Source: an uncultured Eubacteriales bacterium
GTDB taxonomy: Bacteria > Bacillota > Clostridia > TANB77 > CAG-508
Direction: 5' to 3'
NCBI GenBank assembly: GCA_949288095.1
Contig: CASEIX010000040.1
Span: 1-45,532, forward strand
DNA length: 45,532 bases
Numbering within the stretch: position 1 is the stretch's first letter; the number at the start of each line of letters is the position of its first letter. The position numbers were made by a program, and so were the translations under genes. The notes under the pieces were generated by a model that made no database searches, was not told where the DNA came from, and saw nothing but the letters and a program-made list of their open reading frames with translations. This document shows positions 32,695 through 42,672 of the stretch, in pieces.

Positions 32695-35397
32695 TTATTT
32701 ACAATCATACCAATTTTTTGCTTCTGATATTTCTGCAACAAGTGGTATTTTTAATTGGATTGCAGATTCCATTTCTTTTTTCATAATATCTTTTACTTCT
32801 TCTTTTTCACTTTCTGGTGCTTCAATCATCATTTCATCATGTACTTGTAAAATAATCTTAGCTTCTAATCCTCTTTTTTTCAATTCTTTATTCACGTTAA
32901 TCATCGCTATTTTCATAATATCAGCTGCTGTTCCTTGAATTGGTGTATTCATCGCTACTCGATTACCAAATTGTCTTACCATATAGTTTTTAGAATTCAA
33001 TTCCGGAACATATCTTCTTCTATGGAATAAAGTTTCGACATATCCTTTTTCTTTTGTCTTTTCAATAATATTCTCCATAAATTCTTTTATTCCTGCATAC
33101 TCTGTTAAATATTCATCTATATATTGTTTTGCTCTTTTTCTAGAAATTCCTAGTTGCTCTGCCAATCCAAAATCACTAATTCCATATACAATTCCAAAGT
33201 TTACAGCCTTTGCATTACTTCTTTGTTCTTTGGTTACTTCATCAATTGGTGTTTTAAAAACTTTTGATGCTGCTTGTTTATGAATATCTTCATTATGATT
33301 AAAAGCATCTATCATATGTTTATCTTCTGAAATATGTGCTAATACTCTTAATTCTATTTGTGAATAGTCTGCATCAATATAGACTTTTCCCTCTTCTGGT
33401 TTAAATACTTTTCTTACTCTTTTTCCCAATTCAAACCTAGTAGGGATATTTTGCAAATTCGGCTCTGTTGAACTAATTCTTCCTGTTGCTGTAATGGTTT
33501 GATGGAAAAAAGAATGAATTCTTTTGGTTTTCGGATTGATAAATGGTTTTAACCCTTCTACATAAGTAGAATTTAATTTCATTAATTGTCTATACTCCAA
33601 TATCTTTCCAATAATCGGATCTTCTCTTTTTAACTTTTCTAAAACATCTACATCTGTAGAATATCCATTTTTTGTTTTCTTAATGACTGGTAATTTCATT
33701 TTTTCGAAAAGAATTTCTCCTAATTGTTTTGTCGAATTAATATTAAATTCTTCTCCTGCCATTTCATGAATTACCTTTGTTAAAACTTCAATTTGTGAAG
33801 TCAATTCTTCTCCAAATGCACTTAATTCTTGTTCATCTACATACATTCCATTCCATTGCATACTAGATAAAACTTCTACTGTTGGCATATCAATATTGGT
33901 ATATAAGTCAAAACTGTTGGTCTCTTTTAATTTTTGTAAAATCATTGTATTTATTTTTTCAATAACATATGCATACAAAGTATATTTTTCCGAATCTTTT
34001 TTATCATTTTGAGTATCATTTTCTTCAAATAAAGTCATTTGTTTTTGATTATCTTCTTCCCCTATATATTCTTCTATATCCAATTCTAAATATTGCATTG
34101 CTAAATTTTTAAGTTCTAATTTATTATTTGTTGGATTTAAAATATAGGCCCCAATAGATATATCATTTTCAATTCCTTCTAGTGTAATATTTGCTTGTTT
34201 TAATAAAATATATACTTTGGTTAAATTGATGCTTGTCTTTTTTATGTTTGTATCTTCAAATATGTCTTTTAATTTTGCTATCTCTTCTTGGTTTAGTTTT
34301 ATATAATAGGCTTCTTGAGTGTTTGGATTATATAAACTCATTCCTGTTATGTTTTCTTTTATAATATTTTCAGGTAACTCGTCTGTTTCTGTTTGTAAAT
34401 AGAAAGTCATTCTTTTTTGTGCTTTTACTATATTGATAACCTCTTCTATGGATTTTTCAATGGTCTTAAAATCTATTTTATAGGTTTCATCTTGGCTATC
34501 ATCTTTTTCGCCTGTTAAATGAAAACGTTCAATATATCGATTAAAGTTTAGTTCTTTAAATAATTTTAATACTTTTTCTTTATCCCATTCTTCCACTTTG
34601 AATTGTTCTAATGTATCTTCAATTGGGACTTCAAGATTGATGGTTCCTAATGTTTTGGATAATTCTGCTAATTCCTTATTGTCTTTAATCTTTTCTCTTT
34701 GTTTTCCTTTTAAATCATCTTCATCTTTTTCTATTTTGTCATATAAATTTTCAATAGAACCATATTTCTGAATCAAAGATAATGCTGTTTTTTCTCCAAT
34801 TCCAGGAACACCTGGTATATTATCTGAACTATCTCCTTGTAGACCTTTTACCTCTATTAATTGTTTTGGTTCTATCCCATAAGTTTCCAATATTTTATTT
34901 CTATCAAATAAATCGGTTTCTGTTTTTCCACCTTTTGTTCTAGGAATTCTGATAGTTACATTATCTGTTGCTAATTGGAAAGTATCTCTATCTCCTGATA
35001 ATATGGTCACATGAAGTCCCTGCTTTTCCCCATATCTAGAAAGCGTTCCTAAAACATCATCTGCTTCATAGCCTTCTTTTTCTACAATATCAATATTCAT
35101 CGCTCTTAATATTTCTTTAATTAAAGGCATTTGTTCTGCAAGTTCATCTGGCATTCCTTTTCGATTTGCTTTGTATCCTTCATATAATTTATGTCTTGCT
35201 GTTGGTGCTTTTAAGTCAAATGCAACAGCCATATATTTAGGATTGATATCTTCTATTAACTTAAACAAAATTGCTAAAAAACCATATACAGCATTTGTAT
35301 ATTTTCCATCTCTTGTTGTTAGCATTTTACTTCCCATAATTCCATAAAATGCTCGATTCATGATACTATTTCCATCGATTAAAACAAAATTATCCAT
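32695..35397 (-). CDS. polA: DNA polymerase I
   Basis: The 900-residue protein has a 5' nuclease domain (residues 1-290: LIDGNSIMNRAF, EGYEADDVLGTL, GDSSDNIPGVPGIGEKTA), a 3'-5' exonuclease-like domain and a family A polymerase domain. Polymerase motif A is DADYSQIELRVLAHIS, motif B RSNAKAVNFGIVYGIS and motif C LQVHDEMMIE. The exonuclease motif I reads FYLQTETDEL instead of the DxE form, so proofreading is probably lost, as in Bacillus polA. It fills gaps in Okazaki fragments and repair. AGGAGGTAATAA precedes the ATG. Confidence 0.97.
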   Translation of the reverse strand: MDNFVLIDGNSIMNRAFYGIMGSKMLTTRDGKYTNAVYGFLAILFKLIEDINPKYMAVAFDLKAPTARHKLYEGYKANRKGMPDELAEQMPLIKEILRAMNIDIVEKEGYEADDVLGTLSRYGEKQGLHVTILSGDRDTFQLATDNVTIRIPRTKGGKTETDLFDRNKILETYGIEPKQLIEVKGLQGDSSDNIPGVPGIGEKTALSLIQKYGSIENLYDKIEKDEDDLKGKQREKIKDNKELAELSKTLGTINLEVPIEDTLEQFKVEEWDKEKVLKLFKELNFNRYIERFHLTGEKDDSQDETYKIDFKTIEKSIEEVINIVKAQKRMTFYLQTETDELPENIIKENITGMSLYNPNTQEAYYIKLNQEEIAKLKDIFEDTNIKKTSINLTKVYILLKQANITLEGIENDISIGAYILNPTNNKLELKNLAMQYLELDIEEYIGEEDNQKQMTLFEENDTQNDKKDSEKYTLYAYVIEKINTMILQKLKETNSFDLYTNIDMPTVEVLSSMQWNGMYVDEQELSAFGEELTSQIEVLTKVIHEMAGEEFNINSTKQLGEILFEKMKLPVIKKTKNGYSTDVDVLEKLKREDPIIGKILEYRQLMKLNSTYVEGLKPFINPKTKRIHSFFHQTITATGRISSTEPNLQNIPTRFELGKRVRKVFKPEEGKVYIDADYSQIELRVLAHISEDKHMIDAFNHNEDIHKQAASKVFKTPIDEVTKEQRSNAKAVNFGIVYGISDFGLAEQLGISRKRAKQYIDEYLTEYAGIKEFMENIIEKTKEKGYVETLFHRRRYVPELNSKNYMVRQFGNRVAMNTPIQGTAADIMKIAMINVNKELKKRGLEAKIILQVHDEMMIEAPESEKEEVKDIMKKEMESAIQLKIPLVAEISEAKNWYDCK

Positions 35398-35410
35398 TTA
35401 TTACCTCCTA

Positions 35411-35446
35411 TGTCCCATTGGTGACATTTCTGTTTGGGACATTTTT
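35411..35446 (-). repeat. REP-like dispersed repeat, copy 6 (inverted, divergent)
   Basis: Read on the minus strand: AAAAATGTCCCAAACAGAAA then TGTCACCAATGGGACA. It lies between the gene at 35477 and polA. Substitutions make the ends more complementary to each other (TGTCCC/GGGACA), so it can fold as a hairpin. Confidence 0.8.
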
Positions 35447-35476
35447 ATGTTTACTTGTTACAAAGAATATCTCCGT

Positions 35477-35911
35477 TTATTCATCTATATGTAGTATCTT
35501 TTTTATAAAATTCCTTATTCTTATTAATCTGCTTTGCTTTTTCACAATCAATTCTGTTGTTTTTATATTTGGAATACATTTTCTTTCTTTAAATACATCA
35601 ACAGGATATTTTTCCCTTTTTTCTTTTTCTATCTGTTCTATTTCTTGTTTTTCTTTTTCCTTTATGTTTGCTTTTTCTTCTTCATTTGCAAAATAATCTC
35701 TATAAAGATTAGCCAAAATATCTTTCGTTTCTTCAAGTAAATCTTGTTCTTCAAGTGATTTATTCATATCCACATGAAATTCATATGATTTATCCATTTT
35801 TCTATTTAACAATTCTATCCATTTTTGTGGTATTTTATTGATATCTCTTTTAGGAAAATGTTTTAATATTTCAATTACTTCCTTATATGCTTTAGGAAAT
35901 TTATCTTCCAT
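35477..35911 (-). CDS. Conserved-looking helical protein of unknown function
   Basis: I do not recognise this protein of 144 residues. The N-terminal half is helical with KDINKIPQKWIELLNRKMD-like amphipathic helices (residues 10-60). A strongly charged coiled coil follows (EEKANIKEKEKQEIEQIEKE), then a basic C-terminus (RLIRIRNFIKKILHIDE) that may touch membrane or nucleic acid. The frame is open from a GTG at 35923, but GGAGG sits 6 bases before the ATG at 35911, so that start is taken. It lies between the CoaE-like gene and polA, with short gaps. Confidence 0.65.
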   Translation of the reverse strand: MEDKFPKAYKEVIEILKHFPKRDINKIPQKWIELLNRKMDKSYEFHVDMNKSLEEQDLLEETKDILANLYRDYFANEEEKANIKEKEKQEIEQIEKEKREKYPVDVFKERKCIPNIKTTELIVKKQSRLIRIRNFIKKILHIDE

Positions 35912-35949
35912 TTTTTCCTCCACTTATATATTTACTTTTCTTCTTCCGT

Positions 35950-36660
35950 TTATTCTTTTCCCTCATTCTGTTTATTTTTATCTTCTACTTTTTTACTTTG
36001 TTCTATTTTGTTCAGAGCTCTGCTCTTCCCTTCCATAGATCTATCCTTAAATGTTGCTAATTCTTCAACTGAAAATCTTTTTAGTTTTATTTGCTCTTTT
36101 ACTAAATCTACCACTTTTGCAATCGTCTTTTCTTCATAATCATTTTGTATCACTAAATCATATTCTTTACTAGCATAATCCGCTCCTAATACATTATCTC
36201 TTTCATTCATACTTTCTTGTGTCATATATTTTTCCCTCTTTTTTAATGCTGTTAGTCTTTCTGTTGAATTTGCTTGCATATATATGGAACAATCACATTG
36301 ATTTATCAAATCTGTATTAGGTAGTCCCCACCACTCCATAATACAAGCCTTATCTCCGCTTTTTTCTCTTTCTTTGAGTTCTTTATCAACTTCAGATACT
36401 ATATCTTTTCCTATTATTTCATAAATCTTTGAAAATATTTCTTTATTATTTAATATAATATCTAAATCAATTTCTCCATTTTTTAATATGCTTTGTCCAT
36501 ATTCTTTTACAATTCTATCTATAACTTGTCCATTGTTCATCAATCCAGAAAAAATATGATCAATAGAAATGACACTGCTTTTTTCTATGCTTTCTGCTAG
36601 CTTTTGGGCAAAATATGATTTTCCACTTCCAGATTTTCCTGTTATTCCTACTAAAATCAT
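35950..36660 (-). CDS. P-loop kinase, divergent dephospho-CoA kinase-like
   Basis: The 236-residue protein starts with a P-loop, VGITGKSGSGKSYFAQKLA, followed by SVISIDHIFSG. LKNGEIDLDIILNNKEIFSK recalls the CoaE segment that ends in an IHP motif, which here is absent. A LID-like basic stretch (STERLTALKKREKYM) follows. The last 45 residues are a lysine-rich extension not usual in CoaE. polA and coaE are neighbours in many Clostridia, which supports a CoaE origin, but uridine-kinase-like or shikimate-kinase-like activity is possible. The substrate is unproven. The ribosome binding site is ATAGGAGTTTTTA. Confidence 0.65.
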   Translation of the reverse strand: MILVGITGKSGSGKSYFAQKLAESIEKSSVISIDHIFSGLMNNGQVIDRIVKEYGQSILKNGEIDLDIILNNKEIFSKIYEIIGKDIVSEVDKELKEREKSGDKACIMEWWGLPNTDLINQCDCSIYMQANSTERLTALKKREKYMTQESMNERDNVLGADYASKEYDLVIQNDYEEKTIAKVVDLVKEQIKLKRFSVEELATFKDRSMEGKSRALNKIEQSKKVEDKNKQNEGKE

Positions 36661-36719
36661 TAAAAACTCCTATTCTTTTGTCGCATCAAAATCTTTGTCT
36701 ATGCGACATTTTTCTAAAT

Positions 36720-38177
36720 TTAAGAATTTACAATTTTGGGTTTTATTGACTTTGGAAACATGTTTCTTAAATTCAAACACACACAAATTCCCAACAGCAT
36801 GAAAAATGTAAATGGTGTTCCATTTCTCCAACCTTCTCCATTGGTTAAGAAAACACTATTGGCAAATTGACTGATTAATGCAATTTGGACAACAAACTGT
36901 ATCACCCTTTTCTTTTGCCACATCATTAATGGAAATATCCACATAATATACCATGGTTGAAAATTGGTAATTAATAAAAATAGAAATGCTATTAAAAAAT
37001 ATTCTGCTTTTCTTATTTCTTCTCTAAATTTTATCTGTTTTTTATACAACAGTGTCAAACAGGTAAAGAAATAGATAATGATAAATGAAATAAGTAATAT
37101 CATGTTTACATTAGAAACCAAATTTGGTATATCAAAATATTCCATTAGTATAATATAAAAGTTTTTGGTAAATTTCTGTTGTTGTGTCATGATTCCACTT
37201 AATACCTGTATGTCTTGGATATATAATAAATAAGTAATTGCTACTATAAATATAAATAGCATACCATATAAAAAGCATTTCTTCAATCTTTCCCAAGGCT
37301 TTTTATCTCTAAAATAATAAATAATCATAAATGGTAATAGTAAAATTGCAAAATATTTTATGGCAGTTGCCAATGCCAAAAACACAATACTAACAAGGAT
37401 ATTCTTCTTTTTTAATAAGAAATACAAAGATGCTAATATGCATGTCACAACATATATATCATTATGTACATTCGCGATACCTTCTATAAACATATATGGA
37501 TTTAATCCATATAACAATACAAATAGTTTTTTTCCTGTTAATTTATAAATAAGATAACAGTTTACTAAATGAATTACCATATTTAATAATTTAAATAACA
37601 GTAAGGCAATGTCGATATCTCCAAAGGAAATTCCTGCTACAAGCTTACAAATCAATGTCCAAATAGGTCCATATACAACTGTTGTATTTCCCCAGTCATT
37701 TTCATATCCTTTTGCTAATACTGTATCTTGTTCTAAATATTGGCTATTATATCCACTTTCTACAAAATCTTTAATTGTTACATAATATGGATTTTGTCCA
37801 TATGCACTATCTAATCTTCCTACTCCTAAATAATAAAATACATCTGAACTTAAAAATGGCACAACTATGACAAATATTAGTGAAACAATTGCTATATACA
37901 TATACATCTGTTTATTACTTTTAAATAAATTATCTCTATTTTTTACAATAAAAAAATAAAATATTGTTAGTACAGTTAAAATTATCAAATATATTATTGT
38001 TTGTTCAACTGGATTACTATCATCTAAACAAAATTTAAAATATTCGCTAAAATTTACTATTGTTTTATTTTCTAATAAATACTGAATAGATGGTATAGCA
38101 AATAAAATAGAGGCTAATATAAAAACTACCATTATAACTTTTTTTGAATTTATAAATCCTATTACTTTTTCTTTCAT
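36720..38177 (-). CDS. GT-C-type integral membrane glycosyltransferase
   Basis: The 485-residue protein has about 11-12 membrane spans. Conserved-looking loops are VPFLSSDVFYYLGVGRLDSA, GQNPYYV, VVYGPIWTLI and LNPYMFIEGIANVHNDI. The acidic first loop (SSDV) and the N/H-N-D segment are reminiscent of polyprenol-phosphate-sugar dependent mannosyltransferases (DUF2029/MptA-like). Such enzymes add sugars to lipid-linked glycans on the outer face of the membrane. Donor and acceptor cannot be deduced. It forms a run with the two genes upstream. Confidence 0.75.
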   Translation of the reverse strand: MKEKVIGFINSKKVIMVVFILASILFAIPSIQYLLENKTIVNFSEYFKFCLDDSNPVEQTIIYLIILTVLTIFYFFIVKNRDNLFKSNKQMYMYIAIVSLIFVIVVPFLSSDVFYYLGVGRLDSAYGQNPYYVTIKDFVESGYNSQYLEQDTVLAKGYENDWGNTTVVYGPIWTLICKLVAGISFGDIDIALLLFKLLNMVIHLVNCYLIYKLTGKKLFVLLYGLNPYMFIEGIANVHNDIYVVTCILASLYFLLKKKNILVSIVFLALATAIKYFAILLLPFMIIYYFRDKKPWERLKKCFLYGMLFIFIVAITYLLYIQDIQVLSGIMTQQQKFTKNFYIILMEYFDIPNLVSNVNMILLISFIIIYFFTCLTLLYKKQIKFREEIRKAEYFLIAFLFLLITNFQPWYIMWIFPLMMWQKKRVIQFVVQIALISQFANSVFLTNGEGWRNGTPFTFFMLLGICVCLNLRNMFPKSIKPKIVNS

Positions 38178-38252
38178 GCTTTTCTCCTATATTTTTGAAG
38201 TTTCCTTTAAATTTCTTTTTATTTTCTTTTTCGGTTATATTAAATGCTCTTT

Positions 38253-39740
38253 CTAGAATTCAAAAAAATGAAATACTTCTGGAAGAAACTTTTCTAAAAA
38301 ATTTGTTTCTGCATTTAAGAATGTTCCAATAAAATTAATTAAGACACTAATTCCTATCAATATAAGAACTGTTATTAAAATAACTTTTTTGGTGCTTTCT
38401 TTTTTGGCATTTTCATACATTAAATACCAAATAATCATGGCTATTATAGAAAACATCCAAAAGAAATCAACTGCATATCGTTGTATTGTCCCTCCCATAT
38501 ATACATCCAACATACACATTATGATACCAACAAATGGTAATGTAATCATCATTCCTTTTAAAATAGGATCTTTTACTTTTTTATAATACTTATACCAAAA
38601 AACACAACTGATAATTGTTAAGTTAAAAAATAAAATTCCACCAACAATTCCCCCACTACAATAATTTGCTGTATGTCCTTCTGTACTATAATCTGTGTAT
38701 ATGTATGGATATTCTTCCTTCAAATGTGGTGGTTCTAATAAATACTGGTACATCCCCTTTGGTATATCCTTATATCTTTCTGACAAATTGGTAACATCAA
38801 CTATCGTCAATTGGTATTTTGCCCCAAATTCAAAAACACTTCCGAATCTCGCATAATTATATATCATTAGTGGAATGGCTACAATCATATATGGCACAAT
38901 GATAAAAAGTAATGTCTTTTTTAAAAACTTATCTTTATAAGCTTGTTTTACTATTTTATATAAAAATGGTAATAATAAAACTGATGCCAATACTAATGTT
39001 GGTCTACATCCAACTGCTAATGCCATAGACAAACACGCAAAAAATAAATATTTCAGATTAACTTTTTCTTTATCATTTGTTGCCTTAAACATACAGACAA
39101 GTCCTAATTGAACAAAAAAGTACCCTGACATTATGGCTAGTTCATATGCCCACATTCTCCAAGTATTCCATACATATAGTCCAGAAATTAATCCTGCTAT
39201 GATAAACAAGAATAATAGGTTAAATGGGATTTTTTTAAACCATCGTTTATAAATTTGTATAATGAGAATTGTGCCTGCTACCATTGATAAACACACAAAT
39301 AAAAAAGTTCCTACATTTGTTGGCAAATACAATCCTGTTATCAATTTAAATGGTACAAATATAAGTATTGCTGGAACAATTCCGAAATACACATAATATT
39401 GTCCATTATAATATGCTGTATCAAAAGAATGCTCTACCCCTACTCTTTGGTTTGGATCATATGGATTTTCTAAATTTTTTAATTCTTCTGCTGGTTCTAT
39501 GTCTATACTTACTTTTCCTTCTAATATCGCATCTACTAAATATTTATTATAAATATCATTTTCCTCTCCTAAATAATCTGATATAAAATTTGGTTTTATT
39601 GCCAATAAAATAATGAATAAAAATATCAAACTAATGATGATTATTTCTTGAGAAGGTTTTCCTGTATATGGTTCTCTAAATATATTTACCTTATATAATA
39701 CACATCCCATTATGATAATGCAAATTAGTATAATTAACAT
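38253..39740 (-). CDS. Multi-span membrane protein, GT-C glycosyltransferase-like
   Basis: The 495-residue protein has about 11-12 hydrophobic helices. The first large outer loop holds DAILEGKVSIDIEPAEELK, then an N-P-Y-D-P segment and SFDTAYYNGQYYVYFGIVP. The pattern of early acidic loop and repeated aromatic Tyr residues is that of GT-C transferases, but no exact family signature is seen. Its position between a GT-C gene and an FAD oxidoreductase supports a role in glycan assembly. The ribosome binding site (AAGGGTATTATCAT) is moderate. Confidence 0.65.
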   Translation of the reverse strand: MLIILICIIIMGCVLYKVNIFREPYTGKPSQEIIIISLIFLFIILLAIKPNFISDYLGEENDIYNKYLVDAILEGKVSIDIEPAEELKNLENPYDPNQRVGVEHSFDTAYYNGQYYVYFGIVPAILIFVPFKLITGLYLPTNVGTFLFVCLSMVAGTILIIQIYKRWFKKIPFNLLFLFIIAGLISGLYVWNTWRMWAYELAIMSGYFFVQLGLVCMFKATNDKEKVNLKYLFFACLSMALAVGCRPTLVLASVLLLPFLYKIVKQAYKDKFLKKTLLFIIVPYMIVAIPLMIYNYARFGSVFEFGAKYQLTIVDVTNLSERYKDIPKGMYQYLLEPPHLKEEYPYIYTDYSTEGHTANYCSGGIVGGILFFNLTIISCVFWYKYYKKVKDPILKGMMITLPFVGIIMCMLDVYMGGTIQRYAVDFFWMFSIIAMIIWYLMYENAKKESTKKVILITVLILIGISVLINFIGTFLNAETNFLEKFLPEVFHFFEF

Positions 39741-39755
39741 ATGATAATACCCTTT

Positions 39756-41312
39756 CTATTTTTTTACCTCATGGTATTCTTTTTCTGTATTCACTTTCCA
39801 AATATTTGATTTATCTTTTCTATCTTCTTTTATATCTTTAACGGCTTCTATTGCTGTTAACATGGCATGGTCCATATTATTATATCGATGCTGACCATTT
39901 CTTCCAATACAATATAAATTCTCTATTCCATTTAAATATTTTATCAATTCATCTATGTTTGCGTATGTATCAAAATAGGCAGGATATGCTTTTTTTATTT
40001 TTTCCATATGGGCATCTTCTATATTCACTGTATTGTCTAAGATTTCTATTTTTTTCAATTCTTCTATTGCCATATTTTTAAATTCTTGTTCCGACATATT
40101 CCATAATTCATCATTTTCATTACAAAAATATTCTAATCCCATCCATACTGTTTTTTCTGGTTTTTCTACTAAATATGGTGACCAGTTATTAAAAATCTGT
40201 ATTCTTCCTACCTTTACATCAGGTTCTTGAACATATATCCAACAATCTGGTACAATATTTCCTAATGTTTTTATAGTAGTCTCATTTTTTATCTTCAATT
40301 TATCTACCAAAATTCCTATGGTTATGAAATCTCTATATGGTAAATAACTTGCTATGTCTAATATCTCCTCCGGTACTTTTTCTTTTTCTATATTTTCTAC
40401 TAAATCTTTTAAAGGCATAGAAGATATAAATATGTCTCCTATAAATTCTTCTTCATTCCCATTATGTAAACATACTGCTGATTTTATTTTTCCATTTTCC
40501 TTTATAATTTTTTGTACCTTATATCCTCGTTTTATCGTTACACCATTTTGTTCTGAAATCTCAGCAAGTCTTTCCCATAATTGACCTGGACCATATTTAG
40601 GATACCAAAATCGTTCTATTAAAGATGTTTCTGCATTTTTATTATTTTTTATTTTTAAAACTTTATATAGCATATCTTTTAAAATGGTTGCTATAGAAAG
40701 TCCTTTAGCACGTTGTTTTCCCCAGTCTGGTGAAATTTGACTTGGATGCCTTCCCCATACTTTTTCTGTATATTTCTCAAAAAACATTTGATATAATACT
40801 TTTCCAAATCGATTAATATAAAAATCTTCTAATGATTCTTCTTTTCTTTTAAAAATACTACTTTTTAAATAACTACATCCTGCCTGTAGTGTTTTTTTCA
40901 ATCCCATATTTTTAAAAGTCTCTAATTTAATTTCTATTGGGTAATCAAAAAATTTTCTTGCATAATATATTCTTGAAATCCTATGTCTTATCAACATAAC
41001 ATTATCTTCTTTTTCCGGATCCGGTCCATCTTTTACTAGTTCTGCTGTTCTTCCTAAAACTTTATCGTCAATTGCCTTTTCTCCTTGTAAAGGCATAATT
41101 TCTTTCCAGAAATTCATAATCGTTTCATCTTTTGAAAAAAATCTATGCCCTCCAATGTCCATTCTATTTTGTTTATATTTGATGGTTCTAGATATTCCTC
41201 CGACATCTTCAAACTCTTCTAATACAATCACATTATATTGTTTATCTTTTGATAATTCATACGCAGCAGTTAAACCTGCTGGTCCTGCTCCTATTATAAT
41301 TACGTTACACAT
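39756..41312 (-). CDS. FAD/NAD(P)-binding oxidoreductase of the amine-oxidase/mutase-like superfamily
   Basis: The 518-residue protein begins with a Rossmann loop, [20 protein letters not shown], then [17 protein letters not shown], an FAD signature. [20 protein letters not shown] and [17 protein letters not shown] are typical of the group annotated as NAD(P)/FAD-dependent oxidoreductases and related to UDP-galactopyranose mutase and protoporphyrinogen oxidase. The end [20 protein letters not shown] has the C-terminal FAD-contact region. Located beside two GT-C-like genes, it probably modifies a sugar or lipid-linked glycan; the substrate is not visible. AGAGAGGATAGT precedes the ATG. Confidence 0.85.
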   Translation of the reverse strand: MCNVIIIGAGPAGLTAAYELSKDKQYNVIVLEEFEDVGGISRTIKYKQNRMDIGGHRFFSKDETIMNFWKEIMPLQGEKAIDDKVLGRTAELVKDGPDPEKEDNVMLIRHRISRIYYARKFFDYPIEIKLETFKNMGLKKTLQAGCSYLKSSIFKRKEESLEDFYINRFGKVLYQMFFEKYTEKVWGRHPSQISPDWGKQRAKGLSIATILKDMLYKVLKIKNNKNAETSLIERFWYPKYGPGQLWERLAEISEQNGVTIKRGYKVQKIIKENGKIKSAVCLHNGNEEEFIGDIFISSMPLKDLVENIEKEKVPEEILDIASYLPYRDFITIGILVDKLKIKNETTIKTLGNIVPDCWIYVQEPDVKVGRIQIFNNWSPYLVEKPEKTVWMGLEYFCNENDELWNMSEQEFKNMAIEELKKIEILDNTVNIEDAHMEKIKKAYPAYFDTYANIDELIKYLNGIENLYCIGRNGQHRYNNMDHAMLTAIEAVKDIKEDRKDKSNIWKVNTEKEYHEVKK

Positions 41313-41351
41313 ACTATCCTCTCTTATCTTTAATCAATCTATACCGTTCAA

Positions 41352-42650
41352 TTAATCTCCAAAAGCTGCTCCCCCTATTATTAGTCCTGTTGTTACATCC
41401 ACATATATCATAACACCATTTCCCATATTATTTTCTTTTGTTACCACATATGCCTTACGTTTTATATTCGTATATACCTCAGTTGCTTCACTATATTTGC
41501 GTGTAAAATAATTATTAGGACTAACTTCTCTTATTTCTATATATTCACTCTCTGTATCGTCTATTCCCTCTCCAGCAATTCTTGCAGCAGATTCTTGAAA
41601 TCCTATTTCTGCAATTTCTTTTGCTCTTTCTTCTGATATTTTTACTTCATTTGAATCAATATTGTAGTTCTCAAAATCCGTTAAATATACACTTTCATCA
41701 AGATTTTCTGCCATTTCATTATATCTTACAATACTTGCATCATTTTGTTCTTCTTCTTGTCTTTTTTGCTCTCTATATGCTTCTTCTGTTTTCCACGTTT
41801 TACCATCATCTGAAGATATGAATTTCATGAAATTCGTATCATTTACATTTGCTCTTACATCCATAGCCAGTGTCATTCTTAATTCGTCAAAATATGTTGG
41901 CATGCTATAATAATCCATATCTGTATCATTGGTTAGTTCTGTTAAATCTATTTTTTCAAGAGTTTCTTCAGTTGTATCATCCACTCTATATAAATCACAC
42001 TTTTCTCCATCTTCACTTGGAACAGTTAAAAATCCATCTACTGTCATTCCAAATTCATTCAAAAATTTTAATGTGCAATTATCATTTAATGTAAAATCTG
42101 TTTCTATTTCACTCCAATAGTTTCCTTCTGTTGTCGACTTTAATATCTTTCCAGTTCCGTCAGGCGCAATATAAAAAATGTATCCATAATTTCCATTAAT
42201 TCTCATATATTTAATTTTAGAATTGCTAGGAATACCAATAGATCCATGGGTTAATTCTTTAGTAACCCACTCCCCAGAACTCACACTATCTGACATAACT
42301 AAATAAATTTTATCATCTAAATAATAATAAAAATATACATTTCCAAACTTTGTATTTTCTTGATGATTCTCATCATCATAATCTGATATCGTCATTTGAG
42401 AAAAATCACCTGGAACTTGAATAGGATTATCATTACTATCTAAAATAAACAATTTTCCATCTTGCAAATAAAAATTTGTATCTACTAAAGAATAATATTT
42501 TCTGTCTTTTAAGATATCTTCTTGTTTTTCTTCATAAATGAATTTAGCTATCATTAAGCATAAAATGACGATAACAATTATTAAAAGTATAATAAGCCAC
42601 TTATTACTTTTCCTTACAATTTTAATTTTTTCCTTATCTTCATTAGGCAT
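41352..42650 (-). CDS. Membrane-anchored surface protein with BNR-like and PepSY-like parts
   Basis: The 432-residue protein has a short cytoplasmic N-terminus, one membrane helix (WLIILLIIVIVILCLMIAKF) and a large extracytoplasmic part. SSDDGKTWKTE matches the BNR/Asp-box motif of beta-propellers, and earlier segments (STTEGNYWSEIETDF) are similar blades, so a partial propeller is likely. The last 120 residues (SEERAKEIAEIGFQESAARI, then KAYVVTKENNMGNGVMIYVD) are PepSY-like. The ligand is unknown. It ends about 40 bases before the FAD oxidoreductase gene, so it may head the glycan cluster. Confidence 0.6.
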   Translation of the reverse strand: MPNEDKEKIKIVRKSNKWLIILLIIVIVILCLMIAKFIYEEKQEDILKDRKYYSLVDTNFYLQDGKLFILDSNDNPIQVPGDFSQMTISDYDDENHQENTKFGNVYFYYYLDDKIYLVMSDSVSSGEWVTKELTHGSIGIPSNSKIKYMRINGNYGYIFYIAPDGTGKILKSTTEGNYWSEIETDFTLNDNCTLKFLNEFGMTVDGFLTVPSEDGEKCDLYRVDDTTEETLEKIDLTELTNDTDMDYYSMPTYFDELRMTLAMDVRANVNDTNFMKFISSDDGKTWKTEEAYREQKRQEEEQNDASIVRYNEMAENLDESVYLTDFENYNIDSNEVKISEERAKEIAEIGFQESAARIAGEGIDDTESEYIEIREVSPNNYFTRKYSEATEVYTNIKRKAYVVTKENNMGNGVMIYVDVTTGLIIGGAAFGD

Positions 42651-42672
42651 ATATCTTCAACTCCAATCTTTT

